Assembly: GCF_000247695.1 (NCBI RefSeq)
Contig: NW_004624865.1
Location: 871,825-935,824, forward strand
Direction of reading: 5' to 3'
Source: Heterocephalus glaber
Taxonomy: Eukaryota; Chordata; Mammalia; Rodentia; Bathyergidae
Length of the DNA stretch: 64,000 nt
Made by a program: the position numbers and the translations under genes. A model generated the notes under the pieces. The model was not told the origin of the DNA. It saw nothing but the letters and a program-made list of their open reading frames with translations, and searched no databases. This document shows positions 34,001 to 49,000 of this stretch, piece after piece (the first letter of the stretch is position 1; every line of letters begins with the position of its first letter).

Positions 34001-37000
34001 CAGTGTCCCTGCCCCCATTTACTGGTTTAGAAGACACCCATTCCGTCAGATTAGTGATTACCCTGTACATTTTAATACTGAAGACCTTCCACTCCTCGCA
34101 AATGACGTGAGGCCTCAGCAGGCTGCAGGTCAGGTGTGTAATGAAGACGTTTCTGTGTACAAAGTGCGCTGCTGTTCCCAGGCCCGATCACATGGAAAGG
34201 TCCAGGTAATTGAAGACGCTGACAGTGGGCCATGGCTGCCAGCAATCCTGGGCGCGCATTCCACATGCATCACTGAATAAGGGACACAGTGTACGCCGAG
34301 TCAGGAAACTTACCTCCTCCCTGCTGCATGAAGTACTGCTCCAAGTTGTCACAGTCGATCTTGGTTCTGCAGAAGATGATTGCCTGGTCCATCTTGTGCT
34401 CCTTGATGGCTCGGACGGCATACTCTCCCTTCAGGACTTTGACAGCTTCAGACCACATCTCTGGAACACCAGCACCACAACATCAGTGACACCATCAACA
34501 GCACTGAGACTCCCAACCTGCGCTTGTCACAAGCAGTCGGTCACAGACTTACTGCTTATCTCTCCTAGAAGATTCTGCTCTAAGTATTCTAGACAAGATG
34601 TACAAGAAGGGAGACATGGTGAGTAAAGCTGCCCACTTGTTTTTGTTTGTTGTTTCTTATGCTACTCTGTAGGCTATACAAACCTTCACAACCATACCTG
34701 TCATAAGGGAATACAAAGAGACACACACACCCATTCACAGAAAAACACACACCGTGGAGAGCTAATCACCATCTCCCAGCATTAACTTCCCTCAGTGGTT
34801 GCGATGTTGACTATTTTAGCCTTTCTTAGAAATAATCGACTTTCTCAGTTTGAACACCAGGAAATCCACAGTGCATTCTCCATAATGCAAAGCTTAGCAT
34901 CAGACCCCATTAGTGAGTAACTTCCTAGTCGCCCCCCCTCCCCACGTGAGGCTGTGTTGCAGCTGTTACTCCACAGCGCCCCAATTCCACAGCCCAACCC
35001 CTAAGGTCTCTCTGGGCCTCTCTGACTGTGGCATAAGCTAAGCAACAAAACTTCTACAAGGAAACCATAGGACACAGTAAAAACTGCAGTGTTAGAAAAT
35101 GCACTCCCGACAGTGGACTGAAGGAGGTCTGCTCTTCTTCAGCAGGAAGTGGAACTGCGCATGTACTATGTAACTCAGACGCACATAAAACTGAGTTCAA
35201 GGGAATGCTCTTCAGAGTTCAGACGATCCACTCTCTAGACACACGTCCTACATACGCTGCCAGCAAACGCGACCAAGAAGCAAATGTAGGCTGATCCTGC
35301 CAGTGGTCCATGTGGGGCGCCGGACGGTGGAAGTGCAGCCTCTGGGCTCAAGAACCTTGCTTTTTGTGTCAGCACTGCCCTTGCATCCGCTGTGCTTCTA
35401 TCGATTTTCAAAACACAGTGCATGAAGCAAGCTGCCTCAGCTCTGTACACAGGCTCTTCATCGAGCTGAGACTTAACGTTAGGTGTTTTTAGAAACCGAT
35501 ACACATCTAATGGGTGCAGCTTCAGTTTAGGAACAGGAGACAGTTCTGGAGGTGGATAGAGGAGATGGCTGTGCGATATAAATTTACTTAAGGCCACTGA
35601 GATGTACACCAAAAACTGTTAAAACAGTAAGGCTTATGTTATGTATATTTTACCGCTAAAAAACCCATTAATAAATAAACAAAACCAGACCACTGCTATA
35701 TTCTTCCACAGTTGTAATTAAAGGTATTGTTATTAACCCTAACACAGGACCTTTCTGCTGCAGTCTCAGGGCCAATATAAAAATCTGCCTCCAGAGACAC
35801 GTGCTGGTGTCCTGTGCGCATAAGCACTTTAATCCAAGAGAGGAGACTGACACCTATGTCCAGTAATTAATATTCCCCTAAGCTGAGCACTAGCAGGGTT
35901 TCCTCTCTGCTATTTCTTTGTGTTGATTTTTTGTTGTTGTTTTTTTGAGACAGGGTTTCACTATGTAGCCCAGGATGGCCTTGAATTCAGTGATCCTCCT
36001 GCCTCAGCCTCCGGAGTGCTAGGATTACAGCCATGCACCACCATGCCCAGCTGTGTTGCTTTCTTTTCAACTTCCTATTCTAGTTTGCCAGGTCCCCTCT
36101 CATCCTTGATGAGAACCCACAGGGCATAAACACAGCCAAGCGGCTGGCTCATTTTCTTCCTAAGCCCCACCTCTCTTGTGGGCTTTGGCTCACCTGCGCT
36201 GTTGGCCCCAGGTCTTGTGTTGTCTTTTGCATGGACATCATCGGTCTACCACAAGAAAGCATGGAAGAAAACAGGAAGGGACAGGGATTAACTTTTTAAA
36301 GGAAGAATGATATTTGTCTTTAGACTACATTTTAGACATCTTTATATCCTGTAGGCAAAACCATTCTTCAGATTCAGAAAAAATCTTTTTTAACTATACA
36401 TCTGCAGTCACACTCCTGCTCCCCTTCCCCAGTGCTCGATGCTGAGTCCCCAGGCCTCGGCCTGCCCATGCCAAGCTACTCACCCCAACCCGGGCCACAT
36501 GACAGGACTCACCCGGATATGGTTTTTCCCCAGCCGTTCCCAGAGTCTGTCAGTCTTGGGGTTCACAGGGACAACCACGTGGTGCACAGTGTCTGGAACA
36601 GAATCTTCTCCCTTTAAATCCACCCACGTAGGAAAATGCATTATCTTCTCAGACAGCTTCTTCACATCAAAGGAGTGCAAGGTAGCAGAGCAAACGATCA
36701 CCTGCAAAGAGGAAACCCAAGTGTAAACAGACATTTAGGGTATAACTGTGATGTCACACAAACACTGGTGCGGGCTCAGACATGAGGCCTGGGAGCTGTG
36801 ATGAGTGCAGTACCCGACCAAGGAGCAGCAGCTGCCTGACGGCAGCACCCAAGCTGAGGCTTAGCCCACTCCACACCGACTCCTGCCATCCCTTCCCACA
36901 TTCACACTAGCCGAGAAGGGCTTTGAAAACCAAAGATCCTAAGTTACTGTTAACCCTTCTCTCAACTCTCTCCCTCTCAAATTTTTCCTAAGAGGAATAC

Positions 37001-40000
37001 AAAAACTGACAGCAATATTTTCAGACATGATTACTAAGGAGGGAATTGTTTTCAATATTTGAGGTTATTTTTCCTTCAAACAGGAAGCAGTACTAACAAT
37101 CTGGAATATAAACCCTAACTGCTCTGTTAGAAAAAGTAACGGGGGGGCTGAGGATTTAGCTCAGTGCTGTCACTGCCTGCCTCGCAACCACAAGGTTGTG
37201 AGTTTGATCCTCGGTAACCACCCCCCCCCCCCGCAAAAAAAAGTTAGGACCTGAATGCCAGCTGTTTGTGCTTATGATGTCAGATATAGATTTAACCTTT
37301 AAAGAGTTCTGGAAGGAAGATTATAGCATCCTTTCCTGTGTGGGGTTAACTAAGAGATCCTGGGCCAGTGTCTCTCTAAGGCCACTGAGATCTGCCTGTG
37401 TACAGGAGAGGGACTGTGAAGGCTGTGTAGAGGAGCCTGAGCCTCAATTGACCAACTTGAGTTACAGTCCGCCTTCAGGAATGAATTGAGTTTGTAAGTC
37501 AAGGGTCCGGTGTAGTTCTTTTCATGTCCCTCTTGTCTTTCTTCCCAAACCTTCAAATAGAAGAGCTGAGCCATAGGAGAGGAGATATAAATCCCAGAGA
37601 GCATGTGAGATTGGTATTCAAGAAGGGCACATGGCTCACCATCCTGACGGCTGCAAGATTCATAGCTTCTCCACATCTGCAAAAAAGGTCCTTTCACTAG
37701 CAAATAAAGTTTGCTAAACTTTAGTTCTCAAACCAAGTTCTCAACCTCCACCCCGTACTGGGGGTTAAGCCCAGGGCCTTTGCACTGAGCTACATGTCCA
37801 CCCCATTAAATTTTTTAAAAAAATATTTTATTTGGAGACAGGGTCTTGCTAAGTCACTCAGTTGCCCAGGCAAGGCTTGATCTTGTGATCCTCCTGCCTC
37901 AGCCTCCCAGAGCGCTGAGATTACAGATGTGCGCCACCAGGCCCATCTTCCAAGTTGTTTTTCTTTTTTTTTCCCATTAAGTTTAATGGTACATTTTAGG
38001 TATAAAATACAGTTACATTCATCATTGGGATCTTGTACCTTTACATGATGCATCTTGGTTCTTATTTTTTTCCCCTTCCCCTGGCCTCCCTTCACCCCCT
38101 CCACCCTTCCCTATTTTCAAAGACTTTGTTTCCATTTTTTCCTTTTCTCATATTNNNNNNNNNNNNNNNNNNNNNNNNNNNNNNNNNNNNNNNNNNNNNN
38201 NNNNNNNNNNNNNNNNNNNNNNNNNNNNNNNNNNNNNNNNNNNNNNNNNNNNNNCCCCCCCCCCCCCGCAAAAAAAAGTTTTATGAAACAGTGTCTTGCA
38301 GGCTGTGTCAGTCATCGGTACCTGGAGTCTTTTTCCATCAGAGGTAATCTGAGGAATCTGGCTGTGCATCCGATTTATAAAATCAGAATAACCTTGAGAA
38401 AGAAGACCGTCCTGCAGGAGAAGCAAAGAGAAATGTTTTTAGTCAGCATTACTTTAAAACCTATCTTTTCTAAATCAAATTTACATGTAAGATAAGAAAA
38501 CTAATCCAGGGCCGGGGATTTAGCTCAGTGGTTCAGGTGCCTGCCTCACAAGGTCAGGAGTTCGATCCCCGGTACCAAAAAAAAAAAAGAAAACTAATCC
38601 ATATACACCCAAATCCCCGTATTTCAAAGGGATATTTTTATTGAGTATTTATAGACAAGGTACAAATTCAACTTTTGAGCTCCTTGTGATTAAAATATAA
38701 AAAGCTACAATAAACAATCCAAAACCATACTCTAGTATTCTAGGACTAACACAAGACTTAATAGCTTCTTATAAATGCTTTAAGAGTAGGACTAATGTGA
38801 GAATTAAAAAGCTTCAGTGCTAAGAAACTAGTTCAACCTATCTTGAAAGTAATTTGGAAGCTGACTGCAAAAGCCTCACACAGGTTCACGTCCTATTACA
38901 TAGATGGTCTGCATTCTACAACTCTTTTTTTTTTTTGGTACCGGGGATTGAACACGCGTCCTTGAGCTTGCGTAGCAGGCGGCGAAACCACTGAGCTAAA
39001 TCCCCGGCCCTACAACTCTTGACATAATTAATTTGTAGTTGTAAAAATGATTTATGTATAAAGATAGCTATTTGAAGTAAAAACCAAACCTATCTACAGA
39101 TCTAGTAATAAAGGTAAGTGAACCAGGAAGTGTCCATATAATAGATCAACAGCGTTCAGGCTGACCATGACAGGAAGTACTTAAAGTATGTGGTTTCATT
39201 TCAGTGCCATATCCACCGGCACTGGCTCTGGGCTCCTCCTCGGATACTGCACTCCAGTGGGTGACATCCCTTTCACAGACAGAGTGGTGTCTGCATAGAG
39301 CCTGTGACTCCAGATTCTAGATTACTCACAGGCCCCACACAGTGTGAATGCCAGGGAGACAACTGCTGTCCCATGCAGGGAAATGACAAGGTCTCCAAGT
39401 TTAGGACAGGTGTGATCCTTTCTTAATGCTTTCAACCCAGGCTTGGGTGAATCCGTAGAAGAGGGATGCATGGCCTAAAAGGGCAGCCTGCACCTGCATC
39501 GGTACAGAGGTGGAAAACATAACTGAGTGAGTTGACGGCATTGATGCCAGCTCGGTTTTCTTCATTTTACATCCTTTCTCTCAAAAAACACAAGTGAACT
39601 TTTCTCAAACCATGACTGTATTTCAACATACTGCTTCATCCAGGACCAGGAACCGAACTTGAGACAGGTTCAGCTTTCCAGTCGACACCAAGTCATCTAG
39701 CCTTCCAGGAGTCCCGACGACGATATCCACCTGGAAACAGCAAAGGCACCCAATGGAGCCTGCAGAGCCACCATGGCAACTGCTAGCTGTCCACCTAGAA
39801 CATCGGCATGGCTACTGCAGCAGTTACAGTCAGTGCTAAATGTTTTCACATGGACTGGAGATCATGCCATAATCAAATCCAAAATCAAGAGGATTTTAGC
39901 AGTCTAGTTTGAAAAATCTTAACTGCTATGCATAGTCTAATAAATAAAACTTTTCCCAAGCAAAAAATGTGATGAATTTGCAGGAATTCTCAAATCCCAA

Positions 40001-43000
40001 TTCCACCACTACTAAGCTGTGTAGCTCTGTCTCACCTCCGACTGTCTAGGGTGCTTCTCCAGCTGTCTGCTCTGTAAGAGGGGTGATAATCCAGAAAGAG
40101 GACATGCGAAGTGCTCGCGCCCAGTGTGCTGAGTGCCCACTAAGAGGCTTATTAACAACAGTCACAGTGTCATGGTCCAGGGTAACAGTAATAACGACTG
40201 TCTGCCACACACTTACAAGTTTAATTTTGTTACCACTAAGGCAAGTACTTCTCTACTGACTCCTGCTTTTAAATGTGGAAGCCAAAGTTTGGAATACTGA
40301 AATCACAACCACTTAGGTTACACAGCAGGCGAGCACCCACACTAGGACTCACACTCAGCCTGACATGAGAAAGGGTCTAATTCCAATGACAACAAGTGTG
40401 ATTTAACTTTTCTTATACAACTTTCCAAACGTTCACAAAAGAAAGTAGCACAGTGACCTGCACCCTGCTACTGCTGCCCTCGCAAATGACTAACACTCAG
40501 CCCTCACCCCACACCCTGGAGTCCCAATTTTATTCTCTCTTGATTATTCCTGAAAAAAAAACCAAAAGTACACTGCCCAGCAGTAACCCTAATGCTGCTT
40601 TAGAAGAACTGAAAGTACAACTTACCCCATTCTCCAAAACAGAGAGCTGGTCCCGTGCTGCAACACCTCCAATTATCAGAAGCTCCCTGAAATAAACACC
40701 AGGTAATGATGAGGACATTACAGTCTGTGTCCTGGTTTGGATCTAAGACGCACCCTGACGTCTCCTGTGTGTGGAAGGTGATGGCTCATGGGGAGCTCTG
40801 CTCATCAGTGGCTCCATCATGGGTGAGCTGAATGTGCTGTGGGAGGTGGCCCTGATTGGAGGAGGTCCCTGGATGTGACGTGGAAGGTCGATTCTTGTCC
40901 CCAGCTCCTCCCTTCTGTTTTCTGACCACCATGCTGTGAGCGCTCTCCTCCACTGGGCCCTTCCGCCATCATGTTCCTGCCGTGGAGCAGCTGGCCATGG
41001 ACTGAATCCGTGAGCCAAATGCACCTCTCCTCTAAGTTGTGGGTGTTGGGAATTGTGTCCCAGCAATGTGGAAGTGACCAAGACAGTCTGCTTTATACTG
41101 TTGGGTCATTAGGATCCATTTCTTTTAGGTGGAAATTAAGGCCAAGTAAGTCACTGAGAAAGAATCCAAATTAAGTAGGCAGTGAGAAGGCTGGAAACAA
41201 AGCACTTCATTCGCAGGAGCCACGCGCACCACATAACTGGAAAGTGTGAGAAAGCTCAGAACAGAGAAAGCGAGTCCTCATCGACACAGCCTGCTCCGTC
41301 ATGGTAATTCAAGGGCCTCTAACCCTGGTTTTGATCTACCTTCCAGGCATGCATACTGTATAACGGATCCCTGAAAGAACAGGTGACAGTCCATTTAAAA
41401 GGCTGTCTCCACGGACAGTTACAAGGACTTTCAGGAGGACATGAAAGGACTCGCTTTCCTCAGAAAGTGCTTTTATGTTGTTTGAATCTTTCTCATTTCA
41501 ACAAATGGTGCTGGGATGAACGGATATGTGCGTGGAAAAGACTGAGCCCAGCCCCTTCTTCACACCAGGCCCAGAAACTACCTCCCCAGGGACCTGAGAC
41601 ATACAACACGGGAAACACCGGAGAAGATTTAAGGCCTGGGTTTAGGCGAAGCCTGAGATACAACTCCAAAAACACAGCGAGAAAAGAAACCAAAAAACCT
41701 GACTTCTGGGAAATCAGAAAAAATGGGAGTCAGAGAATGGGAGAAAATGCTTTAGTTCTCCAGTGAGCGTCTCACAGAATAGAGCCGCGTGTGTCCCGCG
41801 AAGATGAAGCGCTAACCCTAACCTAATATGGAATGGAATCCTCCCTTTAAAAACCTTGTTTTTATTCCAATGCTATTTGACTATCCAAGACTCTTCAAGT
41901 AAGATCAGTTAGAAATACTTAAAGTTTTGTTTTGGGGTTTGTTTTTTTTTTGCTTTTTTCAGACAAGGTCTTGCTATGTGGGTCAGGCTGGCTTTGAGCT
42001 CACTATGTGGCCCAGGCTGGCCTTGAATTCAAAATTATCCTCCTGCCTCAGCCTCCCTAGTGCTGGGATAACAGGTGTGCACCACCATGCCTGGCACATA
42101 GCAACACCATTACTATCTACTACAGGTAAGTAGATTTACACCCTTCCATGTATGTATTGCATCCACGCACTGAAGAGCCACCTCATTTCTTCAACAGACA
42201 AATGAGCACGATGGAAGATTTACCTTAATCTAGGATTATCAATGTATTTCTTAAACTGCTTGACATTATTCAAAGTTTGTTCAGCGAGCTCCCGGGAGGG
42301 TTCGACTATGAGAGCCTTGGGAGCGTTGGGGAGAAACTTTGTTTGAGTCACCTGTGCGTTGCCTAAGGGAGGAAAAAAGACCAGAACACATTCAATCACA
42401 CCTAAAAACACTGGGGCATTTGTGAAATGTGAACACAAAGGTTCTAATATCAAAATGTCAAATACTAATTTTCAAAAAGTAAGGAGATAGTAAAACAAAA
42501 CAAAATAAAGTTAAAATTCCTAAGAGGAAATTAAATTCCCTTAAATATACTTGGAATAATGGGAAGTGATCAATGTGTGGTAAAGATGACCACTCTGCTC
42601 TGTGATAACACTAGCTAGGAAATACACTTGTTTAAACAGCTGAACAGATTGGGCCACAGACTGGGTTAGACCACCTGCTTCCGAGTCAGACCGCTGGGAC
42701 CGGAAGCCAGTCCGTCCTACCGCTCTCTGCTCTCTGACTCTGGGCAGGCCCCTCGAGCCCCTACGCCTCAGGCTTTCTGTCTACACCCAGACAAGGGCTG
42801 CTCTACTCAGCTGTCACATTCTGGACGGTTGCCACATGACTGAGATGCCCTAGATCCCCCTCGAAACCAAGAGTGCTTGTAAACTGGGCCAGGGACTGAT
42901 TTCACTGCTGTGTTAGACAGGGCAGTGGGACTAACAGCAAGGAGGAAGGCGCAATCACTGGAAGCCCTGTGTCCTGGGTTCTCCGAGGCATGTTCCAGAG

Positions 43001-46000
43001 CCCTGTGCCCTCCTGGTGATACCTGAATGCTGTGACTTGACCACATAGCTATCTGGTGCCTTGCAGAGAGCAACAAATCCATCTTTTGGTGGAAACTTAA
43101 AGTCTTCTTCGCCGAAGTTAAATTTCAGCTCAGCATTCTAGCATTGAACAAAGAAGATAAAAATTCTTGATCTAACAGCGAACTGCCCAATACAACAAAA
43201 TGACAACCCAACAGCTTAGGATTGCAAAAGACCTCTTTTTAACTAGATTCGGAATTACCTTCAAAACACAGGCAGGAAAGAGGGCTTGGTTTTTCATATG
43301 TGGGGGGATTTCAAAGGCCAGACCAAGGTCTTTTCCTAGTGAAAAGAAAACACAAGAGAAATTGAAGGAGTCAGGAAAGGACTGCCACACGCTCATGTCC
43401 ACCATGTCTGCCAGCTTCCTGCACCCACGCTTCCCTCTGGAAACCATGAACCGAGCTGTGCTCCCCGAAGCTGACTGCTTCACTTTCCCTCTTTCCCCAG
43501 CACTGGGCTGCTTCGCCTCGACAGAGAAATATCCAGCTCAGCGCCACGAGTCCTTCCACAGCGGAACACAGGCAAACTGTGGCCCCCACTTTCCTTCTAT
43601 TGTGCCTCTCCTTTCCATAGCAGAATTCCCTAATTCCTATTTCTGTTTTCACTACAGCCACTTCCTCTCAGTCCTGAATGGACTCCCAGTGGGCTCCCCT
43701 TACCCACAGATGCTCTCCCCTTGCTATGTTAGCAGTTCCTTCTCATCCCCATCTTCCTGGACCGGAGCCTGGGTGGCATGGACACCACCTAACTGTTCCT
43801 TCTTCCTGGAGGCACTTTCTGTACCCACACTGCCCTGTTCCCTCCTCCGGCTCTGCTCGTGTCCTTTCCCTGCAGTGATTCCCTGGTATCTCAGCCAAGC
43901 CCCTCCTTAGTCCATCTGCAACCCAGCAGCCCGATGGCACTGACAAGCTACACACAGAGCATGCTACTCTCTGCCCCAACCCACTCAAAACAAAGCTCAA
44001 GGTCTGTGCCACAGCCTGAGTCAACAAGCTAACACTACCACCTGCTCCGAGCTCCGTGCACTTGGGACACATGGGCCCCTGCACTGCTACACAGGCACCT
44101 GAGGACCCCCTTCAGTCACAGTGCCCCCCACCTGAACCTTCTTCCAGGAAACCTGCACACCCAACTGGCTCCAGCTCCTGCTGCAGTGCCGCCCGTCACC
44201 AGTCTTCTCCACGTCTCAGTGGAAAGTGCAGTGGGCCCCTGCCCGTGCTTTACGTGTTCCTTTGGACACTTACTAGCAGCTAAGATGTTGTTTCTGGCTC
44301 CAGCTACCCAACAGAATATATGCTCCGCTGTCTCTAGCACTAACCCACCTGGCACACAGCAAGCACTTCATAAATACCTGTTCAAACCAAAGGCAGCATG
44401 GGAGGGACAGAGGGCTGGAGAGGACGATGAGGGGATGAAGGACAAATTACAAATGGTAAACACATCTTTTTGCTATAAGACCCACAGAAAGCTTACCATT
44501 TTTGGAGAACTTTACATGCCCTTTATCAATATCCAGGTAACATCCAATAGTATCATGCATAGTGAATTCCTAGAAATGCGGAAAGAAAGCAAAATCTTAC
44601 ATGGAGTTAGAAGTAATAATGCTGCATCAAAACTGCATGCCAGTGTTTCAAAGGAACTTCTCCAGGTGGAAATGGAGGTGTCAAAGTGCCTGTCCGGGCA
44701 GGCAGCACACAGGAGCGGGCCCGTGAGACTCTTCAGAATTGGCGTATTTAGCTCCATACTGTGGCAGCAGACTCACAGAACAGCTGTATTCACAGTCATC
44801 ATAATCAAAACCAAAAAACGAGAGGAACACTTCTACAAACCAAAGTCAAAATCAGAATAGGGTAGAAAGACAATGCAATACATTTTGGAGGAGCTAATAA
44901 ATGGCACAAAAGAAAAACTGTAACTTCAACATATTTATCTGGTTTTGTACTATTTCTTCACTGAAGTGCAAATCTGAATTTTCTGTGGAAAATCCACAGA
45001 AAATCCGCTTGTCTATAAGAAGCATTTCTACATAAGTGGTCAATATGCAAGAAAAAGCACTAAGTCTATGATTAAGACAGTAATATCAGAGCTTACCTCT
45101 CCATAATTATCAAACTGTTTATTGTGGGATTTCTTTCCCGTTCCACCAAAGCCGAATCCAAACTTGTCAGTACCTACACGGAAAAAGCAGTTTAGTTATC
45201 TGGTAAGAGTAAACAAAATTAAAAGCCTGGTGAAAGAAGTAATTTTATAGCTCCTTGTTAAAAAAAAAAACAAAACAGGAAAATTTCCCCTGAAGTTTCT
45301 GAATCTTGTGCATAACCGAAGTAATTTTAGCCTACGGAAGCAATTCAGTACTCAGATATCAGCTATACTGCGTTCCTCCCTGCTTTCACCACTAAGAAAT
45401 TCAGATCCCAACTTACAATAAGTAAAGCATTTACACAGTACTATGTGGTGCACACTCCTGCATACTAACTTTACCCCGTATTATGATTTAGCCTAGTGTC
45501 CTGCAAAAGTCTCCTGTGTTCAGACGGATCTGGGGCGCTGTACTCATCGTCAGTGGACTCCTCCACGCATGAGTTCACTGTTGGCAGTGCTGTGGGAGGT
45601 GGGGCCTGCGAGGAGGAGGAACGCCTCTGGGGGCCTCTGCAGGGTATAAACAGCGCCTTCTTCCAGTGCTCCTCCTCTGGCTTCCTGCATGTCACAGGGT
45701 GAGCAGCTTTCCTCCTCCTCGTCCTTCTGCCATGATGTTTCTGTCTTGGAGCAGCTGACCATGGATTGAACCCCCCAAACTGTGAACCAAATTAAACCTC
45801 TCCTTAAGTTGTGGGTGTCAGGTATCATACCCTAGCGACAGGAGAGGTAATACACCTGACTTCCCTGGTATTCTTAACCTTATTCCCCCTTTATTTCACA
45901 TAATTTTATGTATTTTTCTTAGTTCCTGTGACTCTTTCCCAGAACAGAATGAAGTACAGATAATTATCCCTAGAATACAAACCTTTAATGGTTAATTCTA

Positions 46001-49000
46001 TCATTTTGTTTCCCAAAACAGTAAAATGCTAACAATCCATAAACATAAACCGATCAATCCAGTGACTTTAGAAGCACTCACCAAGGTCTAAGGAGGCCTG
46101 CATGGTAGACCACCCGACTCTGCAGAGCCCTTGGTCATGACAGGATACTTCATAGTAGTGTTTCCCTAGAGAAGTAAGATATGTCCAGATTTATGTAAGC
46201 CACACACACTGTACAATGATCCTTTCAGCCTACGATGACTTTCTCACTGCTCCTGAATTACACCTTGTATGAACCACATGGACACCTTCCAGCTCCTGGA
46301 TTTAAAGCTATCTAAGGAAGAGGCATGCACTGCTAGAGTCCCACGTTTACACCAGTACAATGCAGTCCCAGTACCTTTCACCAGTCCTTTGGTAGCTCGG
46401 CATCCGTGCCACTCCTTCACTTCTCTGCTTTGACAACAAACCCCATCTGACCCAATCGCTGGATTTGGGAAAGAACACACAAAACATGTCAGTGCAGGCC
46501 CCACAAACCATGCATTCTGAAATAAGCGTCAGTTTCTCAGTTGCTGGTGCACTTGCCTAGCATGCACAGGGCCCCGGGTTCAGTCCCCAGTTCCACAAAA
46601 CAAACAACAGTATCAGCCTCTTGAATAAGAGAATCTGTTCACTACTGCAGAGGCTGAGACTGGCCTATTCCTGGGTGACAGCGGTATGCTCCCAAAGGCA
46701 AATCGCCCTTATGGTCCCCTGGACGTCCTCGGCTCTGTGCGAGCTAGGTTCTGTACTGTCATCTACGATAGCGACAAATCTCAAAAAGAACCAACACCAG
46801 TCCAATCTGACTGCACTGCTGACACAAATGTGCTGGACCAATTCTCTAGAAGCCTTTAAAGAAACGGGTGGTCAGGGATGATATGGCACTTGATCCTACA
46901 CTTAGGTTATAGCTGGAGTGACCACTACACTAGCAGTAACCGGAACTGCCTGTCTTGTTCTCCAATCCAGAAATCTAATAGAAAAGTAGAAAAGAGCTTA
47001 TAAATAAACAGGTGTTTATTAGAGCTCTAAGAGCAAAGGTTCTGTTACACATCATAGTCAATCACTCACATATTAAGTGCTTGTTGGCTTTAAGCAAAGA
47101 TTTCCCTTTTATCTATACTAGAAATAAAACAAACTGTAATTGTCACCTAATACAGAACTTTTTTTTTTTGGTACTAGGGATCGAACTCAGGACCTTGCGC
47201 TTGCAAGGCAGCAGCACCACCAGAGCTAAATCCCCAGCCCTAGAACTAACTTTTAAAACCACCTCATCACACATCTCATTTCACTTTTCAAAGATTAAAT
47301 GAAGCTAAGCATAAATATTCATGGGGTAATGAGTTATATAAAATTAGAACTTACAGTTCTCTAGCATCGACAAATCCTCGAAGTTTTTGTATTTAAAAGT
47401 CTTTACATACATACAAGAAAAGAACTTTTACATGAGATGTCATGAGTGGCAGTGTGGGGCTGAGACTGGCCGATCCCTGGGTGACAGCAGTTTGCTCCCA
47501 AAGGTTAATCGCCCTTATGGTCCCCTTATAGGGTCTGGCTGCACTGCGTGAGTCCTCACGCCCATCCTACGTCTTTGTACTTTCCTTACTCAACCCCCAG
47601 CCACAACTCTTTGTTCTGTAGTTCTGTACTGACTCACATGGTGATGTGTGATGGTTCCCAGCACTCCCTGCATCGCCCTGATCTGGCAGCCACTCCCCGA
47701 GCCACAGCACTGACATTACTGGCTGGTTTCCCAGTATGGAGTGGTGGGCAAACAGCTTTGTGTGTTCTCTCAGCCCACAAGCGAGGCCCTGCAGGACATT
47801 CTATCTGGACAGTGAGGCCAGGCTGCTTTCCAGAAAGGCAGTGATGTCTAAGTTGGTCACACTGACTTCGGGCCGCTCAGACGGGCACAGAGCAGCGTCT
47901 CACCATGACCTGAACCCGCTTCTCTCCTGCCCTGAGCTCGACCTCTGTGCTGTGTACCGTGCCAACTGGCTCATCTATGAGCAGCCTGCCTGTGACATCC
48001 TTTGCCCATTTTAGGGAAGTTCCCTACCTCTAAACTGTACATGTGATTTTTTTTTGTATTTACATTATTTATATATACATGCACACATATACACATACAT
48101 TTTACAAGGTTTTAATTTTTTTTGGAGGGGGTACTGGGGATGGAACTCAGGTCCTTGTGCTTGTGAGGCAGGCAGCGGAACCACTGAGCTAAATCCCCGG
48201 CCCTTACACATACATTTTAAATCTTAATGTCCATGGAATTTATTTCTAATTATGACAGGAGCTAAGTCAATTTTATACTGCTCCAGGTGGCTCATCAGAG
48301 TACAGCACCCTTTACTGAATAAATCACTTTTTCTCACTGAAATGAATATAATTTTTCTGCGTATCAACTACTCATAAGTACTGAGACCAACAGCCACCAC
48401 ATCCCATCTATTCCTGTGTATCGCTATACTATTTAATGATACAGTGACTGTATTGTAACACCTGGTAAATTAAATCATTAACTATACTTCATCATTTTCT
48501 TGGTACGCTTACTTCTTTTTTTTGGTATCAGGATCGAACTCGGGACCTTGCACTTGCAAGCAGGTGATGCAACCACTGAGCTAAATCCCAGGCCCTAGTC
48601 TCACATTTTTTAAAAGAAGTGTCTGGATTCCCAATGAGCTGGGGAAACCAATCTACTTACCAAAAGCAGAGCCTCTATCATATGGGTTCATCTGCCACTT
48701 GTTGAGCACTGAACGAATTAAAATAAGAAAAGTTACTGAGAAACATATGAAGTTGAAACGCTTTATAAAAATGAAAGCCAAGGCCCGGGGATTTAGCTCA
48801 GTGGTTCCAGCGCCAGCCTTGCAAGTGCAAGGACCTGAGTTTGATCCCCGGTACCAAAAAAAAAAAAAAAGCCAATATTTAATATGAAACTTTATTCCTC
48901 TAGATTCAATATGGTTCCACACGTTACACAGAATATACATGTAAGTTGGGTGCCATTTAGATTAAAAGCAAAAATGGAAAATCGAGACTCAAACATGTCA

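Larger units (their letters stand above)
31593..34313 (-). other. DDX1 intron 19
   Basis: Largest closed intron without a gap. It holds an L1 fragment (33185-33535) and an ID (33570-33653); the rest is unique and unremarkable. Confidence 0.6.
34461..36193 (-). other. DDX1 intron 18
   Basis: Unique sequence with an L1M 3' tail (35520-35690) and one B1 (35925-36053). Confidence 0.6.
36702..38321 (-). other. DDX1 intron 16, contains assembly gap
   Basis: Holds an ID with poly-C, a B1-dID, an L1 3' UTR and the 100-N gap. Confidence 0.7.
46459..48660 (-). other. DDX1 intron 6
   Basis: Four ID SINEs, the unidentified direct repeat and unique sequence. Confidence 0.6.

Noticed and set aside
43200..43910. 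236-codon plus-strand ORF
   Set aside because: It runs antisense through DDX1 exon 11 and intron 10 and shows no protein family; open by chance.
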